In this document: piece by piece, positions 40,129-47,362 of the stretch
Numbering within the stretch: the stretch's first letter is position 1
Layout of the letters: the number at the start of each line of letters is the position of its first letter
Assembly (NCBI GenBank): GCA_002400085.1
Contig: DHEX01000138.1
Location: 1-47,362 of the forward strand
DNA from: Clostridiaceae bacterium UBA4839
Lineage (GTDB): Bacteria > Bacillota > Clostridia > Clostridiales > Caloramatoraceae
Direction of reading: 5' to 3'
DNA: 47,362 bases
Position numbers and translations under genes: made by a program
The notes under the pieces: model-generated
What the model was told of the DNA's origin: nothing
Databases searched by the model: none
What the model saw: the letters and a program-made list of their open reading frames with translations, nothing else

Positions 40129-41830
40129 ACTTGATAATGTTTAAAATTCTTTGGTTTACATTACCATCTATTTTATAAAAATTGTATTTTAAATATTGCT
40201 GCATTTTTTCATTATTATTATTATCTTTAATATTTAATAAAATATTTCTTAGTTCATCTTCATTTCTTGCCCCCAATGAGACACCATCTTTTACGAATTC
40301 TGCAACATCATTATATTTAGATAAAAGAATGCAAACTGAAGGTTTATTAAAAATAGCCCCTTCTACAGCCACCGTAGAATGAACTGTTATAATGACATCA
40401 CACCATTTTATTAAATCATATAAATCTGATTCTCTTACTATCTTAACATTTCTTATTTCATACTTTTTTATCATCTTTTCATAGTCTGATACATGAAAAT
40501 CTCCTGGATGAAGCTTTATAATCAATTCATACTTTTTATTAAGGTTACTTATTGATTTAAACAGCATTTCAGTTGGCGGATAGACAAGATCCTCCATATA
40601 ACTTGTAGCCTGTGTAGCATATAAAATTCTTATTTCTTCATGAGCATCGCTCTTTGTGTGATAATTATCTTTAAATAATAAATCAGTCCTTGGCTGTCCT
40701 GATACAATTACATTATTTTCATTATACATATTATTGTGGTTTATTAAAAGGCTCTTATACTTCTCTCCCCAAACAAATGTTCGTGATGGAACAATTGGGA
40801 AATTTCGCTTTAAATTATATATATATGCAGAAGAAGTTTCACTTATAGTACCATGCTGCAAGGCATAAGTTTCTATGCCGCACATATTCCCTGCTGTAAT
40901 AATACATCTTCCCCTGTCGCCCTCACCTATCACTATACATTTTTTAATCTTATTTTTTTTGATTAATTTCTTCATTGCAAGAATTTCTTTTAAATATGAT
41001 AAGCATTGAAATTTAAAATCTGCAAAAGCATACTTTATAACTATATTTTTCAAATCAATATTTTCAAAATTAAAATCCATGGAATGAATAGCCTTTGTAT
41101 TATCCTCAATCAAATTTTTATTTATTAATTTGTCATTTATCTGCCTTTTGTATGCTATAAAAAGCTCATATGGAATTACATCCTCCTTATATTTTAAAGC
41201 TTTATCAATTAGGCTTACACTGCTTAAAAGCTGGAAGTTCATAATGTTATACTCATTTTTTAATCCGTCTATTATGCCTCCAAGCTGAGTATCATAATAA
41301 TATTCTTTACCATTTTTTATTAACTTATTGATGGCTACAACATGAGAAAATATAAGGATATTTTCTTTTTTATTTTTTTTTATTTTATATTTTAAGTATG
41401 CGTAATATCCTTTCGCAATTCTTCTTAAAAATTTAAATTTATTGATCTTAAGAGAATTGTTTTCAGCTTTTATCTTTTCACATTTCATATTGAAAATATC
41501 ACTGCATAAATCAAACATTATATCACTATCTGTCCTTACTGATATGTCATCTTCAAATTCATCATTAATCTTTTTTAAAATAATAGTACAGATTACTATT
41601 TCTTCAACTATAATGCATATAGAATTTCTACAAAAAATATAGAGAGGTATCCCATCATAGGTATAAATATTTTCAAGGCATACACCATTTATATCTTGCT
41701 TTTCAAGGTTTGAAAGATATTCAAATGCTATCCTCTTTGAATTGACTCCCTCTAAATATGATGATATATCCCTTATTTTATTTCCCCTTCTAACTTCTCC
41801 CATTCCTGATTTATATATCAGCTCAACCAT
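40127..41830 (-). CDS. GT-B-like surface-polysaccharide protein, candidate nonulosonate transferase
   Basis: I do not recognise a named family for the whole 567-residue protein. The N-terminal 150 residues look like an extra domain without clear motifs. The rest resembles GT-B enzymes of the capsule, CDP-glycerol or sialyltransferase kind. Visible motifs are GEGDRG (302-307), ALQHGTISE with H326, VSGQPRTD (377-383), KLHPGD with an HP motif (439-444), and HSTVAVEG (484-491). HP and S/T motifs are used to hold CMP or CDP donors in several such families. It follows legC by 5 bases, so a role in using the nonulosonic acid is plausible but unproven. Confidence 0.7.
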   Translation of the reverse strand: MVELIYKSGMGEVRRGNKIRDISSYLEGVNSKRIAFEYLSNLEKQDINGVCLENIYTYDGIPLYIFCRNSICIIVEEIVICTIILKKINDEFEDDISVRTDSDIMFDLCSDIFNMKCEKIKAENNSLKINKFKFLRRIAKGYYAYLKYKIKKNKKENILIFSHVVAINKLIKNGKEYYYDTQLGGIIDGLKNEYNIMNFQLLSSVSLIDKALKYKEDVIPYELFIAYKRQINDKLINKNLIEDNTKAIHSMDFNFENIDLKNIVIKYAFADFKFQCLSYLKEILAMKKLIKKNKIKKCIVIGEGDRGRCIITAGNMCGIETYALQHGTISETSSAYIYNLKRNFPIVPSRTFVWGEKYKSLLINHNNMYNENNVIVSGQPRTDLLFKDNYHTKSDAHEEIRILYATQATSYMEDLVYPPTEMLFKSISNLNKKYELIIKLHPGDFHVSDYEKMIKKYEIRNVKIVRESDLYDLIKWCDVIITVHSTVAVEGAIFNKPSVCILLSKYNDVAEFVKDGVSLGARNEDELRNILLNIKDNNNNEKMQQYLKYNFYKIDGNVNQRILNIIK

Positions 41831-41835
41831 AGCTA

Positions 41836-42933
41836 CTACCTTCTACATATAATTTCGCATATATATTCTATATCCTCTTTTTTAAGCCCTACTGAACTTG
41901 GAAGATTAATTCCCTTCCTATAAAGCTCATCAGTTACATTCATATTACCATGTTTAAAGTCCTTATATGGAGGCATATTGTGAATAGGCATAAAAAATGG
42001 TCTCGTTTCAACGCCCTTTTCACTCATCTTTTTTACTAAATCATCCCTATTAATTTCATAATCATCCTCTACTAATATGGAGTAAAGCCAAAAACAGTTT
42101 TTTGCATAGGGCTTCTCACATGGAAGTGTAATTCCCTTAACATTTTTTAATAGCTTATTATAATACTCAGCATTTTCTCTTTTTGCTTTAATGTATTCTT
42201 CGATATTTTCAAGCTGTGCCACTCCAAAGGCAGCAAGAAGATTAGGCATTCTAAAATTATATCCTATTTCAGGATGATAAAAGGCCTTATTTTCAGTAAC
42301 CACCTTAGTTTGGGTGGATAAAAACTTTGCCCTTTCTCCCCATTCTTTGTTATTGGTAACAAGCATTCCCCCTGCACCAGTTGTTATTAATTTATTGCCA
42401 TTAAAGCTAAAGCACCCTATATCTCCAATGGTTCCTGTCATTTGCCCCTTGTATTCAGAGCCCAATGCTTCAGTTGCATCTTCAATAACATAAAGATTAT
42501 GCTTTCTTGCAATTTCCATAATCTTATCCATATCAGCAGGGTGCCCATATATATGAACAGGCATAATAGCCCTTGTTTTTTCAGTTATTAAATCTTCAAT
42601 TTTATCTGCGTCTAAAACAAAAGTATCCCTGCATACATCTGCAAAAACAGGTGTTGCACCAACATATCTTATAGTATTTACAGGTGAAATAAATGTAAGT
42701 GAAGGTACAATTACTTCATCCCCTTCACCAATTCCAAGAGTTAAAAGTGCAAGATGAAGTGCAGCTGTCCCATTCATAGTTACAACTGCGCACTCACTTT
42801 TGACAAACTTGCTAAACTTTTCTTCAAAAAGATTAACATAACTTCCAACAGATGAAACCCAATTTGTATCTATACAATCCTTAACATACTTCCATTCATT
42901 TCCCCTTATTTCAGGCACACAAAGTGGTATCAT
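41836..42933 (-). CDS. legC: LegC-type sugar-nucleotide aminotransferase (DegT/DnrJ/EryC1)
   Basis: PLP-dependent enzyme that puts an amino group at C4 of the keto-sugar nucleotide made by LegB. Motifs include MNGTAALHLALLTLGIG, the DATEALGSEYKG segment with the PLP aspartate, and FSFNGNKLITTGAGGM with the PLP-binding lysine (NGNK). The length of 365 residues is typical. N-terminal IPLCVPEIRGNEWKYVKDCI with WVSSVG matches LegC-like proteins. It starts 12 bases after the legB stop. Assignment as LegC rather than PseC or PglE rests on the neighbouring legB, ptmE and legG. Confidence 0.88.
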   Translation of the reverse strand: MIPLCVPEIRGNEWKYVKDCIDTNWVSSVGSYVNLFEEKFSKFVKSECAVVTMNGTAALHLALLTLGIGEGDEVIVPSLTFISPVNTIRYVGATPVFADVCRDTFVLDADKIEDLITEKTRAIMPVHIYGHPADMDKIMEIARKHNLYVIEDATEALGSEYKGQMTGTIGDIGCFSFNGNKLITTGAGGMLVTNNKEWGERAKFLSTQTKVVTENKAFYHPEIGYNFRMPNLLAAFGVAQLENIEEYIKAKRENAEYYNKLLKNVKGITLPCEKPYAKNCFWLYSILVEDDYEINRDDLVKKMSEKGVETRPFFMPIHNMPPYKDFKHGNMNVTDELYRKGINLPSSVGLKKEDIEYICEIICRR

Positions 42934-42944
42934 TTTATCATCCC

Positions 42945-43937
42945 CTACACATTATAAATATCCGTCTTATAATACTGCATATTATTTTTAATCCATTCAA
43001 TTGTAAGCTTTAATCCCTCATCTATTGTATATTTAGGCTGCCATCCTGTCAGCTCTTTTATTTTTGAATTATCAGCCCAAAGTCTATTTACCTCACTATT
43101 TTTAGGCCTTATCCTTTCTTCATCGCATTCAATTTTAACATTGCAATTAATATCTTTAATTATTTTATCTGCAACATCCCCAATACTTATTTCATAATTT
43201 GAACCTGCATTTACTACCTGGCCCACAGTGTTGTCACTTTCTGCTACCTTAACAAATGCTTCTGCGGTATCAAGTACAAAGTTAAAATCCCTGGTAGGAC
43301 TTAAACTTCCAAGTTTAATAGTCTTTTTGCCTGATAAAATTTGAGATATTATTGTAGGAATAACAGCTCTTGCTGATTGCCTTGGCCCATATGTATTAAA
43401 AGGTCTTATTACAGCAACAGGAAGATTAAATGATCTATAAAAGCTTTCTGCCATTTTATCTGCAGCAATTTTTGATGCAGAATAGGGCGACTGTCCCTGC
43501 ATAGGATGCTTTTCATCAATTGGAACGTACAAAGCTGTTCCATAAGTTTCACTTGTAGATGTATGAACTATCTTTTGTACACCATATTCTAAGCAGGCCT
43601 CAAGCACATTTGTAGTGCCCTCAACATTGGTTTTAACATAAGCCATTGGTGAAAGATATGAGTATGGAATAGCTATAAGTGCTGCTAAGTGAAAAACTAC
43701 ATCCTGGCCTTTTATAATTTTTTTCATGCCATCATATTCCCTAACATCACCTGTAACCACATTAATACTGTCTTTAACATTTTTATCAAATGTATCAATC
43801 CAGCCCCAGCTATTAAAAGAATTATATTGCACAAGTGCCGTAACATTAGCTCCAAGTTCAACAAGCCTTTCTGTTAAATGGCTTCCAATAAACCCTTCAG
43901 AGCCTGTTACAAGAACCTTCTTTCCCTTTAATTCCAT
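42945..43937 (-). CDS. legB: LegB-type NDP-GlcNAc 4,6-dehydratase (extended SDR)
   Basis: Makes the NDP-4-keto-6-deoxy-GlcNAc intermediate. The NAD-binding GSEGFIGSHLTERLVELGA follows a short strand, TSTSETYGTALYVP holds the catalytic threonine/serine region, and PYSASKIAADKM holds the YxxxK pair. ALVQYNSFNSWGWID near residue 35-49 is a recognisable LegB-like stretch. The length of 330 residues is typical. AGGAGGAAA precedes the ATG. It lies between ptmE and legC. Confidence 0.9.
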   Translation of the reverse strand: MELKGKKVLVTGSEGFIGSHLTERLVELGANVTALVQYNSFNSWGWIDTFDKNVKDSINVVTGDVREYDGMKKIIKGQDVVFHLAALIAIPYSYLSPMAYVKTNVEGTTNVLEACLEYGVQKIVHTSTSETYGTALYVPIDEKHPMQGQSPYSASKIAADKMAESFYRSFNLPVAVIRPFNTYGPRQSARAVIPTIISQILSGKKTIKLGSLSPTRDFNFVLDTAEAFVKVAESDNTVGQVVNAGSNYEISIGDVADKIIKDINCNVKIECDEERIRPKNSEVNRLWADNSKIKELTGWQPKYTIDEGLKLTIEWIKNNMQYYKTDIYNV

Positions 43938-43948
43938 AAGGTTTCCTC

Positions 43949-44998
43949 CTAAAAATATTTATTAACATCATCATTTGCTTTTTTATAATCTGTAATTTGT
44001 CCTATATCAGCCCAATATTCTTTTATATGGTAAATTCCAGCTTTCAAATTATCCTGTATTGCATCTTTAATTAAATCAGTCATATTATATAGCACATTAT
44101 CTGGTATATAATCAATAATATTAGGATTTAAAGCATAAACTCCGCTGCTTATATAAAAGCTGTATGTAGGTTTTTCTTCAATTGATTTTATGGACTTTCC
44201 GTTTGTTGAAATAACTCCATATGGAATTGTCATCTCATAATTTCTTGAGCCAACAGTTATATCATTATTATTTTCCATATGATCATTTAAAAAATCATCA
44301 AAATCAATCCCAGTTAATATATCACCATTTATAACAATAAAGGGTTTATTTAGCTTTTCCTTAGCAAGTTTTATTGAGCCTGCAGTTCCAAGTTTCTTTG
44401 GTTCCCAGACATAATCTATATTAACATCAAATTGTTTTCCATCTTTAAAATAATCCTCTATAACATCACCCATATAATTTAAAGAAATAATAAAATTTTT
44501 AAACCCATATTCTTTAAATTGCTCAATAATAGTTCGTAAAATTGGTTTATCTCCAACATTTAACATGGGCTTAGGTGTTTTTTCTGTTAAAGGCTTTAGC
44601 CTTGTCCCACGCCCCCCTGCCAATATAAATACATAATTATCCTTTTCTTTATAGGATATTAAGTCGTCTAAAAAGTATAAATCAGTTAAAACACCTTCCT
44701 CATCTAAAACAGGAAGATGCCTTATTTTGTATTTCAGCATGATTTCTTTTGCTCTTTTTTTGCTTTCAAATTTATTTACATATTTATAATTTTTATTATA
44801 AATTCCTTTTATGCTTTCATTAATATTTTTACCATTTATTAATGCTCTTCTAATATCCCCATCTGTAATCAATCCCTTTACTTTGAGGCCATCCTCCACA
44901 ACAATTGCAGCACCTATCACATTCTCATCAATTAATTTCATAGTTTCTTTTATTGTTGCATTTTCTTTTATACAATATTTTTTGAAATCTATATTCAT
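43949..44998 (-). CDS. ptmE: PtmE-type nucleotidyltransferase with N-terminal CBS pair
   Basis: In Campylobacter PtmE makes GDP-glucosamine, which commits sugar to the GDP-linked legionaminic acid pathway. Residues about 1-115 form two CBS motifs (VKGLITDGDIRRALI and KIRHLPVLDEEGVLTD). The nucleotidyltransferase core follows with FILAGGRGTRLKPLTEKTPKPM and FIVINGDILTGIDF. The start at 44998 follows AGGTGAGG; the longer start would overlap legH. The length is 350 residues. Regulation of the enzyme by a nucleotide at the CBS pair is expected from the domain but not shown. Confidence 0.88.
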   Translation of the reverse strand: MNIDFKKYCIKENATIKETMKLIDENVIGAAIVVEDGLKVKGLITDGDIRRALINGKNINESIKGIYNKNYKYVNKFESKKRAKEIMLKYKIRHLPVLDEEGVLTDLYFLDDLISYKEKDNYVFILAGGRGTRLKPLTEKTPKPMLNVGDKPILRTIIEQFKEYGFKNFIISLNYMGDVIEDYFKDGKQFDVNIDYVWEPKKLGTAGSIKLAKEKLNKPFIVINGDILTGIDFDDFLNDHMENNNDITVGSRNYEMTIPYGVISTNGKSIKSIEEKPTYSFYISSGVYALNPNIIDYIPDNVLYNMTDLIKDAIQDNLKAGIYHIKEYWADIGQITDYKKANDDVNKYF

Positions 44999-45003
44999 AA
45001 TCC

Positions 45004-45648
45004 TCACCTGCATTTAATAATTTTAGCTGGTACGCCAACTGCAGTAGTATTATCATTTATGTTGTTTATAACAACAGAGCCAGCTCCAACTACCACATTG
45101 CTGCCTATATGTACCCCTTGAATTATAGAACTGCCTATACCTATATGAGTATTATTTCCAATAATCACACCACCCGCAATACAAACACCTGGTGAAACAT
45201 GAGTATTATTTCCAATCACACACTCATGCTCAACTATTGATGAAGTATTAATAATACAGTCTTCTCCAATTAAGGCTCCAGGGTTTATTACAGCTCCTGC
45301 CATAACACATGTTCCCCCTCCTATTTTTGCATAAGGTGAAACAATAGCAGTGCTGTGAACTAATAAGGGCATATTAAAGCCTATATCCTTTAATCTTCTG
45401 GTTGTTTTATTTCTAACGCTGATATCCTTTATTCCGCCAACACAATTAAATGCATTTCTTACTCCTTTATTATATATATCAGCTAAAATCTCATCGCTGC
45501 CTAAAATTGGTATATCAAGTATGCTTTTTTTTATTAAATCTTTATTGTTTTCAACTATGCCAACAATATTAAAGTTATTATTGCTTCTTATTATATCAAT
45601 AATAACTTTGCAGTGTCCACCAGCTCCAACTAAAACTATATCCTCCAT
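45004..45648 (-). CDS. legH: LegH/NeuD-type sugar N- or O-acetyltransferase
   Basis: Left-handed beta-helix (hexapeptide) acyltransferase using acetyl-CoA. The N-terminal domain has the GAGGHCKVIIDII sugar-nucleotide site typical of PglD/NeuD-like enzymes. The C-terminal half has repeated hexapeptides such as IGEDCIINTSSIVEHECVIG, where H is the likely catalytic base. The length of 214 residues is normal. By position it would acetylate the C4 amino group in the legionaminic pathway (LegH), but a NeuD-like O-acetylation role cannot be ruled out. Confidence 0.82.
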   Translation of the reverse strand: MEDIVLVGAGGHCKVIIDIIRSNNNFNIVGIVENNKDLIKKSILDIPILGSDEILADIYNKGVRNAFNCVGGIKDISVRNKTTRRLKDIGFNMPLLVHSTAIVSPYAKIGGGTCVMAGAVINPGALIGEDCIINTSSIVEHECVIGNNTHVSPGVCIAGGVIIGNNTHIGIGSSIIQGVHIGSNVVVGAGSVVINNINDNTTAVGVPAKIIKCR

Positions 45649-45660
45649 GTTTTTCCCCTC

Positions 45661-46806
45661 TTAATAGGTAATTTTCTTTTGAATTAAATTCCTGTCTATT
45701 TTAATATCATTTAATATCTTAACTATTCTGCCGCTTGCATTGCCATCGCCATAGGGATTAATGCATTTATCTAAACTCTTTATATAATTATCATCATAAA
45801 GAGATTTATTTATTGCATTTATAATTTCTTTCCTCGAATAAGCTGCATCCATAACATTAATTCCCCTTAATCTCCCATTTTGCCTTGTTCCAATGTTAAC
45901 CACAGGAAGTTTAAAGCTTGCAGCTTCAATAATGCCTGAAGAAGAATTCCCAACCATAACATCTGCATTATTTAATAAATTTAAATAATCATATTGGGAT
46001 AAATTTTTATAAACCTTTATAAAGCTGTATTTTTGCCTATACTCTTCAATTCTCCTTATTATCATTCTACCACCGCTGTCACTATTAGGATAAGTTATAA
46101 CTGTCTGTTTTCCAATTGAAACAATTGCATTAAGCGTTTCCCTTATTTGAAAATCCACATCATCAATTTCAGTTGTAACAGGATGCTGTGTCATTAAAAT
46201 AATTTTATCATCTTTTAAACCAAATTTATTTAAAAACTCTTCCCTTGACATGTATTTTGTGCTTTTAATCACATCTAATCCTGGTGCCCCCACCACAAAT
46301 ACATTTTCCTCTTTTTCTCCCATTTTTATAATTCTATTCCTGCTATCTTCGGTTGCGGGAAAATGAATATGAGAAAGTTTTGTTATAGCATGTCTAATAG
46401 ATTCATCAACTGTTCCGGATACTTCCCCGCCATGAATATGTGCTACAGGAATATTCATATAGCATGCAGCAATGGCAGCAGCAAGCATTTCACCCCTATC
46501 TCCTAAAACTAAAACTATATCAGGTTTTAATCTCTCAAAACTTTGAGCAGCGTACATGATTGAAAGCCCAACTGTTTTAGCCATAGATGAGCCTGTATCT
46601 GAAGAAAAAACCGTTTCAAATTTATCAGAAATTTCAAATCCGTCCTTTTCAATTTCTTTAATTGTCATGCCAAAATCCGGGCAAAGATGCATACCGCAAA
46701 CAATCAGCTGCAGCTTTAAATTTTGGCTGCTGTCAATAGCCTTAAGTACAGGATATAAAATTCCATAATCTGCTCTGGTACCTGTTATAACTGCTACCTT
46801 TCTCAT
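45661..46806 (-). CDS. legG: LegG-type hydrolysing NDP-sugar 2-epimerase
   Basis: Removes the nucleotide and inverts C2 to give the free 2,4-diacetamido mannose-type sugar. Motifs are ITGTRADYGILYPVLKAI at the start, VLGDRGEMLAAAIAAC, HIHGGEVSGTVDESIRH and VGNSSSGIIEAASFKLPVVN. These define the NeuC/LegG group as opposed to WecB. The start at 46806 follows GAGGAGTGA; the longer frame would overlap legI. The length is 381 residues. The neighbours legB and legC favour LegG over NeuC. Confidence 0.9.
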   Translation of the reverse strand: MRKVAVITGTRADYGILYPVLKAIDSSQNLKLQLIVCGMHLCPDFGMTIKEIEKDGFEISDKFETVFSSDTGSSMAKTVGLSIMYAAQSFERLKPDIVLVLGDRGEMLAAAIAACYMNIPVAHIHGGEVSGTVDESIRHAITKLSHIHFPATEDSRNRIIKMGEKEENVFVVGAPGLDVIKSTKYMSREEFLNKFGLKDDKIILMTQHPVTTEIDDVDFQIRETLNAIVSIGKQTVITYPNSDSGGRMIIRRIEEYRQKYSFIKVYKNLSQYDYLNLLNNADVMVGNSSSGIIEAASFKLPVVNIGTRQNGRLRGINVMDAAYSRKEIINAINKSLYDDNYIKSLDKCINPYGDGNASGRIVKILNDIKIDRNLIQKKITY

Positions 46807-46810
46807 AAAA

Positions 46811-47362
46811 TCACTCCTCAATCATTAAAAAATGGATTTGTTCATCCTCTTCAATATCCCGTTTAGCCCTTTTGTTTATTATATAATTATAATCTTTAGG
46901 AGAAATTCCGCTGCCAGGTCTTTTAAATGAAATGTCCTCTTTCCTTATTATTTCCCCTTTTTTAATAAATCTTGATGCAACTATACTTTTTCTTGCAGCT
47001 GTTTTTACATCCTCTTCATCTGCTGTACATTTTTTTATTCCGTCCCCCATTGCCTTTTCAACATTTCTAATCGCCCTAACCATAGCATTAAGCTCCTCTA
47101 CATCAAGGGATGCTTTATGATCTGGCCCTTCAGAATTCTTATTTAATGTGAAATGCTTTTCAATTATACAAGCTCCTTTAGCTGCAGCTGCAATAGGAAT
47201 TTCTATTCCTTCCGTATGATCAGAATAACCAACTGGAAGCTTAAAAGCAGCTTTTAATGTATCTATTGCATTTAAGTTTACAGTTTCAAGCTTTGCAGGA
47301 TAATTTGAAGTACAGTGGAGAATATAAATTGAGCTGTTTCCCATATCCTTAATTGCCCTAAT
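46811..47362 (-). CDS. legI: LegI/NeuB-type nonulosonate synthase, C-terminal part
   Basis: Condenses the hexose with phosphoenolpyruvate to give the nine-carbon acid. The gene runs off the right edge of the window; the frame stays open to 47362, so the visible ATG at 47344 is internal. The last part of the TIM barrel is visible in PVGYSDHTEGIEIPIAAAA and IIEKHFTLNKNSEGPDHKAS. The C-terminal SAF (antifreeze-like) domain covers ARKSIVASRFIKKGEIIRKE to the end. About 184 residues are seen, roughly half of the protein. LegI is favoured over NeuB by the legB, legC and ptmE neighbours. Confidence 0.9.
   Translation of the reverse strand: MRAIKDMGNSSIYILHCTSNYPAKLETVNLNAIDTLKAAFKLPVGYSDHTEGIEIPIAAAAKGACIIEKHFTLNKNSEGPDHKASLDVEELNAMVRAIRNVEKAMGDGIKKCTADEEDVKTAARKSIVASRFIKKGEIIRKEDISFKRPGSGISPKDYNYIINKRAKRDIEEDEQIHFLMIEE

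Noticed and set aside
42945..47362. Neuraminic (sialic) acid biosynthesis cluster
   Set aside because: NeuB- and NeuC-like genes alone would allow this, but the LegB dehydratase, LegC aminotransferase and PtmE point to legionaminic-type sugar.

Overview
The window comes from a low-GC, endospore-forming, Gram-positive anaerobe of the Clostridium type. AT-rich codon use, strong AGGAGG-like ribosome binding sites and intrinsic terminators point to Firmicutes. The spoIIAA-spoIIAB-sigF operon followed by spoVAC-spoVAD-spoVAE, plus yunB and pdaA, shows that the host sporulates. I cannot name the species.

Left part (1-18.6 kb) is core and sporulation genes. It holds hflX with an unusual N-terminal extension, a hypoxanthine phosphoribosyltransferase, yunB, a membrane GT2 glycosyltransferase, a class A penicillin-binding protein (PBP), the spoVA genes with a small upstream ORF, and the sigF operon behind a SigH-like promoter. 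Next come a TMEM165/UPF0016 manganese-exporter-type gene under a yybP-ykoY manganese riboswitch, spermidine synthase, two half-size Gate-domain membrane proteins, and a solitary adenine DNA methyltransferase that strongly resembles C. difficile CamA. The part ends with pdaA for spore cortex and a small zinc-ribbon protein.

Middle part (19.1-24.7 kb) is a histidine-degradation operon, hutH-ftcD-hutI-fchA-yjiH, transcribed leftward. It lacks hutU (urocanate hydratase) but includes a YjiH-type membrane protein that may be its transporter.

Right part (25.1-47.4 kb) is cell-surface biosynthesis, all on the minus strand. Read in transcription order, it begins with a legionaminic-acid-type nonulosonate module (legI cut by the window edge, legG, legH, ptmE, legB, legC) and an unusual GT-B-like protein. 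A polysaccharide-assembly cluster follows: glycosyltransferases, wecB, a priming phosphoglycosyltransferase, an O-antigen polymerase-like protein, a UDP-ManNAc-type dehydrogenase, tagA and a polysaccharide deacetylase. The run ends with murT-gatD-murJ, for peptidoglycan amidation and lipid II flipping. No separate Wzx flippase is visible.

The intergenic spaces hold several families of short dispersed repeats: nested MITE-like palindromes, a hairpin family whose stems covary, a 173-bp element with perfect 23-nt terminal inverted repeats, and a two-copy family near operon ends. No rRNA, tRNA, CRISPR array or transposase gene was seen.
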